A stretch of 64,000 nucleotides of DNA from Actinomyces provencensis. GTDB taxonomy: Bacteria > Actinomycetota > Actinomycetes > Actinomycetales > Actinomycetaceae. The notes beneath the pieces were generated by a model. That model was not told where the DNA came from and ran no database searches. It saw only the letters and a list, made by a program, of their open reading frames with translations. Location: the NCBI RefSeq assembly GCF_900155435.1, contig NZ_LT700212.1:1778102-1842101 (forward strand). The letters run 5' to 3'. Of the stretch, positions 24,322 through 31,594 are shown in pieces (the first letter of the stretch is position 1; each line of letters begins with the position of its first letter). Position numbers and translations under genes: made by a program.

Positions 24322-26414
24322 TTGAGTGTTCCCGAGTGTTCCCGAGTGTTCCCGCGGGGAACAGTCGTGAGGGGGGATTGAGTGTTCCTGTGTTCCCCGT
24401 CCTTAAGACGGGGAACACTCACACTCCCCACGGGCATGTCAGGATCGGTTGAGTGTTCCCGGGAACAGTCACTTACTCGGAAGGGACGCACCAGCGTGTG
24501 GAGGAGGCTTCGCCTCGGGCCCGCCGCCGTCGTCACGTGTCCTTCTCGGACGAGGGCTTTGATGGCAAGGTCTGCGTTCTGGCGGCTGCTCCCGATCTCC
24601 TCGCGGATCTGTCGTCCAGTCAACGGCTGCTCGGCCTCCAGTGCGCGGGAGACCTTCTCCATGAGAACGGTGGGCCTGAACTCACCCGCCTCATTCACCA
24701 CCTTCTCAGGCGCCTCCAGCTGGACCCGCACGCCGTCTCCCACGGTGCTCACGGTGAGCTCTGCTGCCTTCGCGGAGGGCGGGTAGTGGCCGTGGCGGTC
24801 CTTGGCGACCTTGAGGACCGCCCTCCCGTCCTTGCCTCGTGCGAACGGTGAAACGGCCCGCTGCATGTACTGCACGCCGTTGATGGCGGCCCGCTTGCGT
24901 TGTGAGCCGATCGGCCACATGCCGTCCGGGTCGCTCTTGGTGACGTGGTCGAGGAGGACGACGGCTGGGCCCTGGTTCGCGATGTAGGTCGGCATCTGCC
25001 GGAACCAGCCTGCGACCTGCTCGTCGGCGTTGGGGTCCGCTCCCTGCAGGGACAGGGCCTCGCCGGTGGAGTCGATGATGACGAGGGTGATGCCGTGCTC
25101 ACGGATCATGGCGGTGACCGCTTCACGGGCGAACACGTCGAAGTGGTCGTGTGGGCGCGCGTAGTGGAAGCCTCGGATGATCGCCTGCGGGTCGGTGCCC
25201 ATGTCGAGGAGGCGCCCGATGATGCCTTCGGGGGTGTCCTCCAGGTCGAAGTAGGCGACGTGGTGTCCTTGGCTGATTTCCTCGGCGCACACGGTGAGCG
25301 CGGTCCAGGTCTTGCCGCACCCGGAGTCGCCGGCCACGCCGTTGACGCAGCCGGGGTAGAACAGGGCGCTCCCATTGCGGACAGTGCCGATGGTGGGGGT
25401 GGGTGCGTGGCGCGTGCCGTCGAGGAGGCCCCGAACGACGTCCTCCAGCGGTATGGGCGCCCACGACGTGCCCTCGTCCTCCTCGTGCCGTTCTTGGCCC
25501 GTGTGGGGCTCCAGGGTGGTGACGGTGGCCAGGTGTGGCGTGAGGTCGATGACGGGGTCGGGAGCACCGTAGCCGCGGGCCCGGAGGTCGCGGGCGGCGG
25601 CACGGTGGTCGCCGTTGAAGTTGAGGACCGCGAACGCGCCGAGCTTCGTGTACGGGGTCTCCGCCTGGAATGGGGTGGAGGTGGAGAACACCCAGAGCCT
25701 GTCGCGGTCCTCGGCGCGCCCCGTCGACGCGGACCACCCCTCCCGGTCGTCCTTGCCGGGCCTCGTCCAGTACGTCTCCCGCCCGTCCGTGTGGTGGACC
25801 TGCCAGCCGTGGGGCTGGAGGATCTCTGCCCACGTGGCGCGCTGCTCGAAGTCGTCCCCGGGTCGTCCCCCGGGAGCAGTAGGGACCTGTGGGGGTGGCG
25901 CTGTGCGGGTCCTGGGGGCCTGCAGGTAGGCGACGAGGGACTGGGGCAGGGGCGCGGCCGGAGAGGTGTCGGTGGGCGTGTAGATGACGCCCGTGGGGTG
26001 CACGCTGCCGGGGCCCACGACGTAGCCACCTGCGCCGCGCACGTCGATGCCGTACCCGTCCTCCTTGAAGGGCGTGTGGTTGCCCAGGTCGAGGCCCCCA
26101 CGGTTGAAGTAGAGGTGACGGCCGTGAGCGGTGGCCACGGTGAAACTCGCGGGCAAGGTGACGCCCTGGTCCTTGCACCAGCGGTCCAGGTCGCCTGGAT
26201 GGTCCTCATCCACGACGAGGAGTCCCGAGGGCCCGCACGCGACCCCCATGTTCAGGTCCGCGTCCGAGAACCACTGTCGGATCTGGTCCGGGTCGGTACT
26301 GGCGTCACGGGTCCACCTGAACCCGGGCAGGGGTGTCTTACCGGCCTGCTGCAGGGGGAACACGCTCCACCCCCTGTGGGCGGCTGCGAGAGCGTGGTCG
26401 AGGATCTCAGACAT
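24285..26414 (-). CDS. Prim-pol primase / RepA-like helicase, C-terminus replaced by IS
   Basis: 709 residues. N-terminal bifunctional primase-polymerase domain (about 5-170; 'GVACGPSGLLVVDEDHPGD', 'DVRGAGGYVVGPGS'), linker, then a RecA/RepA-like ATPase (about 345-560) with Walker A 'GVAGDSGCGKTWTA', Walker B 'ITLVIIDSTGE', and a C-terminal winged-helix-like region. It would prime and unwind element DNA for autonomous replication. The last residues (NPDPPFVGVGVV) are IS1380 sequence; the native zinc-finger end lies at 22518-22643. GTTCCC repeats sit inside its 3' part. Its start overlaps the stop of the zinc-knuckle gene. Confidence 0.85.
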   Translation of the reverse strand: MSEILDHALAAAHRGWSVFPLQQAGKTPLPGFRWTRDASTDPDQIRQWFSDADLNMGVACGPSGLLVVDEDHPGDLDRWCKDQGVTLPASFTVATAHGRHLYFNRGGLDLGNHTPFKEDGYGIDVRGAGGYVVGPGSVHPTGVIYTPTDTSPAAPLPQSLVAYLQAPRTRTAPPPQVPTAPGGRPGDDFEQRATWAEILQPHGWQVHHTDGRETYWTRPGKDDREGWSASTGRAEDRDRLWVFSTSTPFQAETPYTKLGAFAVLNFNGDHRAAARDLRARGYGAPDPVIDLTPHLATVTTLEPHTGQERHEEDEGTSWAPIPLEDVVRGLLDGTRHAPTPTIGTVRNGSALFYPGCVNGVAGDSGCGKTWTALTVCAEEISQGHHVAYFDLEDTPEGIIGRLLDMGTDPQAIIRGFHYARPHDHFDVFAREAVTAMIREHGITLVIIDSTGEALSLQGADPNADEQVAGWFRQMPTYIANQGPAVVLLDHVTKSDPDGMWPIGSQRKRAAINGVQYMQRAVSPFARGKDGRAVLKVAKDRHGHYPPSAKAAELTVSTVGDGVRVQLEAPEKVVNEAGEFRPTVLMEKVSRALEAEQPLTGRQIREEIGSSRQNADLAIKALVREGHVTTAAGPRRSLLHTLVRPFRVSDCSREHSTDPDMPVGSVSVPRLKDGEHRNTQSPLTTVPRGNTREHSGTLNPDPPFVGVGVV
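24328..24466. repeat. GTTCCC/GGGAAC repeat cluster, candidate replication origin
   Basis: Eight GTTCCC or GGGAAC half-sites in 139 bp: three direct copies at 11-bp or near spacing (24328, 24338, 24348), then 24357, 24392, 24411, 24455 and 24461. They include a perfect 12-bp-arm palindrome around CTTAA (24390-24418) and GTTCCCGGGAAC (24455-24466). The cluster lies in the 3' end of the replication gene, where satellites and plasmids often hold their origin. Confidence 0.55.
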
Positions 26415-26730
26415 GGGCCGTCCCCTCCTCGATGAGGTAGGGGCGCGCGGCCAGCTCGGGATGCCGGCGGGTGGGCCTGCAGTGTGAGAGACGGATCCCG
26501 GGCGTCTTGTCCTCTGGGGGCCAGCCGTGCCGGTGTCGTCGACCGCAGTAGGGGCAGGCGACGGTGAGGGTGCGGACGCCGTCTTGGCCGTGTCGCACGT
26601 TGATTATGCGTGCCGTGCTCGTGGGGGTGCTGCCCGGTAGACTGGTGGCGGATGCGGTTCCTGGACGGGATTCTTCCTGGGTGGCTCCCCACGGGCGGTG
26701 GGGGGCCACCTTCGTGTGTGGGTTGGTCAC
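26407..26730 (-). CDS. Small zinc-knuckle protein
   Basis: 107 residues from GTG 26730, which overlaps the excisionase-like stop (GTGA). 'VACPYCGRRHRHGW' and a later 'LSHCRPTRRH' supply Cys/His ligands. Overlaps the primase start by 8 bp. Similar small zinc proteins precede prim-pol genes in actinobacterial elements. Function unknown. Confidence 0.65.
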   Translation of the reverse strand: MTNPHTKVAPHRPWGATQEESRPGTASATSLPGSTPTSTARIINVRHGQDGVRTLTVACPYCGRRHRHGWPPEDKTPGIRLSHCRPTRRHPELAARPYLIEEGTAHV

Positions 26731-26933
26731 GCGGCATCACCAGCACCCACGAGGTCAGCAACGTTGGTGACGGGGCGCTTGATGCGGTCGAGGTCACGCG
26801 GATCAACACGGATCAGCCGAGACCCGGGGAACCGGTACGCCTTGAGACAACCACGGGAGATCATCCGTCGAATGGTGACCGGCTTGCACTGCAGCAGCTC
26901 GGCGGCTTGCTGGATCGTGATAAGCGGATGCAA
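26727..26933 (-). CDS. Excisionase/AlpA-like HTH protein
   Basis: 68 residues with the MerR-like winged HTH of excisionases: 'TIQQAAELLQCKPVTIRRMI' then 'GCLKAYRFPGSRLIRVDPRD'. The start is TTG at 26933, supported by AAGGGG 10 bp upstream. It lies at the head of the replication operon and near the integrase, where it would direct excision or activate the operon as AlpA-type proteins do. Confidence 0.8.
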   Translation of the reverse strand: MHPLITIQQAAELLQCKPVTIRRMISRGCLKAYRFPGSRLIRVDPRDLDRIKRPVTNVADLVGAGDAA

Positions 26934-27031
26934 CTGAAAACACCCCTTCGGGCATGGTCGAACTGACCACCCGATGGGGCGAGTTGCTGCGTGGCGGTGA
27001 CACCCGGTCCCGTGGATCTACGCGAGGAAGA

Positions 27032-27487
27032 TCAGACGCCGCCGATGCGACGCTTCGCTCCCAAGAGTACACGCAACTCACCTAGAGTCACGTAGCCCCG
27101 CCCAGCATCTCGAAGAGTGTCGAGTGCCCACACCAAGTTCTCCCAGCGGACAGGCACGGGGCTCCCACACTTCCTGCAATCGAGGTGGAGCCGTGAGCGT
27201 GCCTCCTCAGGAAGCACCCCTCTCCCGCCCACCTTGCGTCCCCGCCTCGACCCTCCCACAACCGAGCGAAGGTCGTCTCCAACCAACAGATCAGTCGCAG
27301 GAGAGGCTTCTTCGGATGGAAGCCCATCGGCGTCACGTTGTTGCTGATGGAATAGAGACATGGGTGACCACACTTCTCGTTCGCCTTCGTCAAACAAGCC
27401 ATAGGTCGCGATCCTGCCCGGCCCGTGAGGATGCGTGTCGGTTCCATCGCACCAGATCTCTATCTGATGGAGTCGTGCCGCTGTCAT
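27032..27487 (-). CDS. Hypothetical protein downstream of integrase
   Basis: 151 residues. ATG overlaps the integrase stop (ATGA). The N-half 'IEIWCDGTDTHPHGPGRIA' and a C-terminal 'LDCRKCGSPVPVRWENLVWA' with CxxC suggest a small metal-binding fold. No family recognised; probably co-translated with the integrase. Confidence 0.65.
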   Translation of the reverse strand: MTAARLHQIEIWCDGTDTHPHGPGRIATYGLFDEGEREVWSPMSLFHQQQRDADGLPSEEASPATDLLVGDDLRSVVGGSRRGRKVGGRGVLPEEARSRLHLDCRKCGSPVPVRWENLVWALDTLRDAGRGYVTLGELRVLLGAKRRIGGV

Positions 27488-28674
27488 GAGTCCTCACTCC
27501 CGATGATGTCGTTGAGGCGGTCGGTGATGTCCCGATCGCGTTCGGCGCTCGCCCGCTGGTAGCGCATGGCCACCTCCACGTCCTTGTGCCCGCCTCGGGC
27601 CATGATGTCCGCTGTCGTGGCCCCGGCCCGGGCGTACTCGGTGAGGCCCACCGCGCGGAGGTCGTGGAACCTGAGGCCAGGTGCCAGGTCCTTGCGGGCT
27701 CTCCACCATGCGAGGTCGATGGTGTTCGGCGCGGTCGGCTGAGTCGGGATCCGCGGCGAGGGGAACACCGGAGACTCCGGGCCAGGGCCCACGAACTTGT
27801 CCAGATGGGCGATGACCGCTGGGACCATGCTCGCGGGGATCGCCACGGTGCGCCTGCTCCCGGCCTTCGGAGGCCCATAGCGCGACGGGGATGCCTTGGC
27901 CATCCACTGGCGGTCGACGGTGACTGTGGCCTTGGTGGTGTTCTCCAGGTGGGCGAAGTCGCGGCGTTGGAGGCCGAGGATCTCGCCCTTGCGCATGTCA
28001 CACCATGTGGCCAGGGGAACCACGAGGGCCAACCATTCGGGCATGGCGGCCGTCAGTGCGCGCACGGTGGCGGGGGTGATCATCTCGAAGCGACCGGTCT
28101 TGTCGGATCTCTGGTGGTCCCCCACTTCCTCATGGAAGGGAGATGCGGTGAGTCCACCTGCATGGTGGCGGACCGCGGCATTGAACATGGCGCGCAGGGC
28201 GAGCGCGGTGTTTCGTCGAGCGGAAGGAGCGTCAATGCCTCCGAGGACGGCTGCAATCTGCTCTGGTGTCACGTCTCCCAAGCGGAGGTCTCCGAGGGTG
28301 TCGAGGACGTGGGCGCCGAGAGAGGACCTTCGGGTGCGCCTGGTTGAGGGGGAGACCGGCTGTCCCTTGCGCCGACCCGACTGGACGGGGAGGGCAAGCC
28401 ACTTGTCGGCCCACTCCCTCACGGTGACGTCCTCGACTTCCCGCTCCTTCACTGCAGCTCGAGCGCGGCGCCGCACTTCGACCGGGGGAACGAACGTGCC
28501 TGCAGCTCTTTGGCCCTTGGCGATGGCCAGGGCCGTGCGCGCGTCGGTGAGGGCGTCGAACTGGCCGATGAAGTACTGGCGGCCGTTGACGGTGAGGCGC
28601 ACGCGGTAGCCGCCCTGCCATTCGCTGATGCCGCGTTCGATGGTCCTCTTCTTGCGCCTGGCCGGGACTGTCAT
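27484..28674 (-). CDS. int: Tyrosine site-specific integrase
   Basis: About 396 residues. N-terminal arm-binding domain ('EWQGGYRVRLTVNGRQYFIG'), core-binding SAM-like domain (about 85-180), catalytic domain with Arg in 'CDMRKGEILGLQRRD', HxxR in 'RFHDLRAVGLTEYARAG', His in 'MARGGHKDVE' and nucleophile Tyr in 'VAMRYQRAS'. Start ATG 28674 with GGAGG; an upstream ATG at 28701 lacks one. It sits 185 bp from the ssrA 3' end, the expected attachment site for element 2. Confidence 0.93.
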   Translation of the reverse strand: MTVPARRKKRTIERGISEWQGGYRVRLTVNGRQYFIGQFDALTDARTALAIAKGQRAAGTFVPPVEVRRRARAAVKEREVEDVTVREWADKWLALPVQSGRRKGQPVSPSTRRTRRSSLGAHVLDTLGDLRLGDVTPEQIAAVLGGIDAPSARRNTALALRAMFNAAVRHHAGGLTASPFHEEVGDHQRSDKTGRFEMITPATVRALTAAMPEWLALVVPLATWCDMRKGEILGLQRRDFAHLENTTKATVTVDRQWMAKASPSRYGPPKAGSRRTVAIPASMVPAVIAHLDKFVGPGPESPVFPSPRIPTQPTAPNTIDLAWWRARKDLAPGLRFHDLRAVGLTEYARAGATTADIMARGGHKDVEVAMRYQRASAERDRDITDRLNDIIGSEDS

Positions 28675-28703
28675 GTCCGCCTCCTGCCCCCGGTGCGACA
28701 CGC

Positions 28704-28745
28704 TTTAGGAATGCTGCTTGACGCGATTCCTACTCTATTCCTAAA
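28704..28745. promoter_or_regulatory. Inverted repeat between integrase and ssrA
   Basis: TTTAGGAAT (28704-28712) and ATTCCTAAA (28737-28745) form a perfect 9-bp inverted repeat; a CCTCTAGAGG palindrome and repeated AGAGGGyACTAG follow to 28780. Candidate integrase arm sites or int operator. Confidence 0.45.
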
Positions 28746-28820
28746 GTAGAGGGTACTAGAGTCCTCTAGAGGGCACTAGTGAGGCGCGCCGCGAGGTCCT
28801 CAAACCGCATGATTCCAAGG

Positions 28821-28848
28821 AAAACCCCGGAACCATGCGGCTCCGGGG
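28821..28848 (-). terminator. Rho-independent terminator of ssrA
   Basis: Minus strand CCCCGGA...TCCGGGG stem with GCCGCATGGT-type loop followed by TTTT, 10 bp past the tmRNA 3' end. A different sequence from the hairpins at att copies A and B, as expected if this end came with the element. Confidence 0.7.
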
Positions 28849-28857
28849 TCACCCGTT

Positions 28858-28875
28858 GTGGAGATGGGGGGAATC
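28858..28875 (-). repeat. ssrA att core, copy C (intact gene)
   Basis: GATTCCCCCCATCTCCAC on the minus strand, identical to copy B over 18 bp, forming the T-arm/acceptor end of the functional tmRNA. The integration crossover for element 2 should lie within or near this block. Confidence 0.75.
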
Positions 28876-29231
28876 GAACCCCCGTCCGACGGCCGGCCCC
28901 GAGGTCTTCTCCGGGCACAGTCTGCAAGCTATTTCTCGGCCCCCGACGTCATGCAGACATGCCTGCCGGATGGGCTCAGTCAACTGAGTGTCGAAGTCGA
29001 CCCGCTGACGAGGTCGACAACCAGTGGCTCCCTGAATGACGCCAGGATCCGGGCTGGGAGCACCACCCGGGCTGACGGACTAAAGGTTCAGACTGCTGTC
29101 AGGCAGCAAGAACGTAGTCGGTGCGATTCTGTTCGGCACCTATTGGTTTGCACGCATCGTTCACGAGCTGAGCGCGCGTCCTCGACCCGCTTCCCCTCGA
29201 TCGACGACCGCCGTCGAAACCGATCATCCCC
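28859..29231 (-). ncRNA. ssrA: Transfer-messenger RNA (tmRNA)
   Basis: About 373 nt. 5' GGGGATG pairs with 3' CATCTCC to form the alanine-type acceptor stem, and the T arm is GGGGG-TTCGATT-CCCCC. Proteolysis tag at 29137-29099: GCC resume codon, AEQNRTDYVLAA then TGA; the LAA end is the ClpXP signal. Upstream AAUAGGU matches the resume-determining region. The genome reads CAA rather than CCA after the discriminator, so CCA must be added. It rescues stalled ribosomes with SmpB, encoded 430 bp upstream. Confidence 0.93.
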
Positions 29232-29281
29232 TATTGAGTTCTTCAACCCACCACCACCGGTCACCCGCTGGTGGACATCCC

Positions 29282-29310
29282 ATGATACCCGCCTCGAGCA
29301 CGCGGGGCAA
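29282..29310 (-). promoter_or_regulatory. ssrA promoter
   Basis: Minus strand TTGCCC, exactly 17 bases, TATCAT, ending about 50 bp before the mature tmRNA 5' end. Transcription from here leaves a leader for RNase P processing. Confidence 0.65.
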
Positions 29311-29326
29311 TGGGCCACGTACCGGC

Positions 29327-29360
29327 GTGGAGATGGGGGGAATCGAACCCCTGTCCGACG
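29327..29360 (-). repeat. Extra ssrA 3'-end copy D upstream of ssrA promoter
   Basis: Matches the intact tmRNA 3' end at 33 of 34 positions (CCGTCGGAC, then GGGGTTCGATTCCCCCCATC and CACG-type end). No tmRNA or tRNA body with a pairing 5' acceptor is found before it, so it is a fragment. It lies between smpB and the ssrA promoter. Confidence 0.7.
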
Positions 29361-29419
29361 GATGACCCCGGTCCGGACGGCCACGCGGGTCCGACGGCTC
29401 TCCTCGTCGAACGGTGGAC

Positions 29420-29463
29420 TTCTCACCGAACGGAGGCCCTGTACCGCCACCTCTCGGTGAGAA
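29420..29463. other. Perfect 10-bp stem-loop between smpB and ssrA
   Basis: TTCTCACCGA (29420-29429) and TCGGTGAGAA (29454-29463) pair, with a 24-base GC-rich loop that can fold further. No gene in 29361-29664. Possibly a terminator or remnant structure of a decayed ssrA copy. Confidence 0.4.
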
Positions 29464-29664
29464 ACCCACCTCTCGGCACGGACCATGCCGCCCGACGCAG
29501 CACCCTCGTCGCCAATCGAACTCCGCGGACCGACGCCTCCGGTCAGACGCTCCTGTGCGGGCGGGTCGAGTGAGAAGGACGAACTGTCGGGACGCGGTGA
29601 GCCCTGTCCCCGGGCACATCGATCACGGACCCGGCGGAGCGTCCGGACAGGACCACCGGATCCC

Positions 29665-30192
29665 TCAGTGCCGCGCCTGCTTGGTGTAGCGCCGCATGGC
29701 TCGCTCGGCCTCACGCCTGTCCTGGGCCTCACGCAGGGTCTGACGCTTGTCCCACTCCTGCTTGCCGCGGGCCAGGGCCACCTCGACCTTGGCGCGCCCA
29801 CCCAGGAAGTAGAGCTCCAGGGGCACGATCGTGTACCCCTTCGACATCGCCTTCTGCTCCATGCGGCGGATCTCCGAGGCGTGCAGCAGCAGCTTGCGCT
29901 TGCGGGTGGGCGTGTGGTTGTTCCAGGAGCCCTGGGCATACATGGGGATGTTCGCCCCGTAGAGCCACGCCTCCCCGTCCTTGGCCTCGACCCAGGCATC
30001 GACCAGGGATGCGCGTCCCATCCTCAGGGCCTTGACCTCAGTGCCGGAGAGGACCAGGCCCGCCTCCCACCGCTCCTCCACCGCGTAGTCGTGCAGCGCC
30101 TTCTTGTTGCGCGCGATCGTCTTCCTGGCATCGGAGGCGGCCTTGCGCTTCTCGGCCGCGGTCTCCTTGGGCTGCTTCCATTCCTTGGGCAT
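29665..30192 (-). CDS. smpB: SsrA-binding protein
   Basis: 175 residues, with an extra N-terminal Lys-rich stretch of about 15 compared with most family members. 'LHDYAVEERWEAGLVLSGTE' and 'NIPMYAQGSWNNHTPTRKRK' are family signatures; the basic tail 'RREAERAMRRYTKQARH' enters the ribosomal A site. Binds tmRNA and delivers it to stalled ribosomes. Followed downstream by ssrA, its partner. Confidence 0.96.
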   Translation of the reverse strand: MPKEWKQPKETAAEKRKAASDARKTIARNKKALHDYAVEERWEAGLVLSGTEVKALRMGRASLVDAWVEAKDGEAWLYGANIPMYAQGSWNNHTPTRKRKLLLHASEIRRMEQKAMSKGYTIVPLELYFLGGRAKVEVALARGKQEWDKRQTLREAQDRREAERAMRRYTKQARH

Positions 30193-30298
30193 CGTGTCCC
30201 TCCTCCCGGGGTGTCGACGAGGGCGTCCCTCGCCCCCCGCGCCCCCGGGTCACTGCCTCCGGGCGGAAGCGGGGCGAGGGCACAACTTGTCGATTCTC

Positions 30299-31582
30299 CT
30301 ACAGGTAGCCCATCGGGTCAACGGTGGCGCCGTCCTCCATGAGTGACAGGTGCAGGTGGCAGCCGGTGGCGTACCCCGTGGCACCGACCTTGCCGACCAC
30401 CGTGGTCCGGTCGACCCGCTGGCCCACAGAGACGTCGATCTCCTGGAGGTGGACGTGGGCGCTGACCCAGGAGTGACCGTTGATCATGCCGTGGTTCACG
30501 TAGACGACGTTGCCGCCCGCCACCTCGTTCGTCACCGCGGAGACCACCCCGGGGGCGATCGCATAGGTGGGTGTCCCACACGCAGCAGCGAAGTCCGTCC
30601 CGTTGTGCAGCTTGTTGACTCCGAGGACGGGGTGGTAGCGCCATCCGTAGGACGAGGTGACCTGGAGGGCCACCGGGAGGGGGCTGGTGAACATGCCGCC
30701 GCCCGTCACGTAGACACGGCCGCTCGAGCGGTTCTCCGCATCGATCTTCGCCAGCTTGGCGGTCGTCGCGTCCAGCTCCGCCTGCCAGGCGCCCAACTGC
30801 TTCTGGGCCTGTGCCTTCTTCGAGTCCCACTCCTTGGCCTTGGCGTCCGCCTGGGTCTTGAGCTCCGAGAGCTCGGCGACCTTCGACTCCGCGGTGGACT
30901 TCGCCTCGGCCGCCTCGTCCTCCGCCTGCTTCGCCTTCTCCTCCAGGGAGGAGATGCGGGTCGTGACCGCCTTCTGGCGCTCCGCCTTGTTGCGCTCGAC
31001 CACCTGGGAGGCGCGTGCCTCGTCCATGGTCCGGTTCTGGGTCCGCGCCAGCGACTCCGCCGCGGAGGCACGGTCACCGATCTCCTGCGTGCTCTGCGAG
31101 GTCATGGCCAGGACCAGCGGGGAGGTCGTGTCGCCGCGGTACATCTCCCGTGCGAGGCCCGCAATGGCATCGGAGGCCTTGCGCTGGTCCTCCTTCGCCT
31201 GGGAGATCTCGGTCTCCAACCTGTCGCGTTCCGCCTCGGCGGACTCCAACTGGTCGAGGGCCACCTGGTGCTGGCGCGAGGCCGCCTCGAACTTCGTCGT
31301 GGCGGTGTCCAGCTCCGACTGCGCCACCGGGATCTTCGTCTTGAGCGAGTCGAGTTCCAGGTAGACGGCCGCCAGGGTCGAGTCGATTCCCTCCAGGTTG
31401 GACTTCAGCTCCTCGACCCGTTGCGCCGACTCCTTCTGGCGTGCCGCGGCGTCGTCGCGGTCGTCGGCATTGGCGGCCAGTGGGACGCAGAGCAGCAGCG
31501 CACACGCGACCATGCCGGCAACGGAGCGACGTCGCCCTCGTCCCCGGGAGCGCCCTCCCGCCTTCACCCACAGCCTGCCCAC
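30299..31582 (-). CDS. M23 peptidase with coiled coil (EnvC/RipC-like)
   Basis: 427 residues. Signal peptide at about 20-40 ('MVACALLLCVPLAANAD'), long coiled coil at about 45-280, then a LytM/M23 domain: 'SSYGWRYHPVLGVNKLHNGTD' carries the HxxxD zinc ligands, 'SAHVHLQ' and 'GCHLHLSL' the HxH. It follows ftsX by 12 bp, so it is likely the periplasmic partner switched on by FtsEX to cut or regulate peptidoglycan cutting during division. The zinc ligands look complete, so it may be an active endopeptidase. Confidence 0.88.
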   Translation of the reverse strand: MGRLWVKAGGRSRGRGRRRSVAGMVACALLLCVPLAANADDRDDAAARQKESAQRVEELKSNLEGIDSTLAAVYLELDSLKTKIPVAQSELDTATTKFEAASRQHQVALDQLESAEAERDRLETEISQAKEDQRKASDAIAGLAREMYRGDTTSPLVLAMTSQSTQEIGDRASAAESLARTQNRTMDEARASQVVERNKAERQKAVTTRISSLEEKAKQAEDEAAEAKSTAESKVAELSELKTQADAKAKEWDSKKAQAQKQLGAWQAELDATTAKLAKIDAENRSSGRVYVTGGGMFTSPLPVALQVTSSYGWRYHPVLGVNKLHNGTDFAAACGTPTYAIAPGVVSAVTNEVAGGNVVYVNHGMINGHSWVSAHVHLQEIDVSVGQRVDRTTVVGKVGATGYATGCHLHLSLMEDGATVDPMGYL

Positions 31583-31594
31583 GTCGCGCCCTCC

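Noticed and set aside
29327-29420. A tRNA gene ending at copy D
   Set aside because: T arm and acceptor 3' strand are present, but no 5' acceptor partner, D arm or anticodon arm can be folded.
29310-29573. Plus-strand open frame over the ssrA fragment (MGHVPAWRWGESNPCP...)
   Set aside because: It is the complement of the tmRNA 3'-end copy; such frames are a common annotation artefact.
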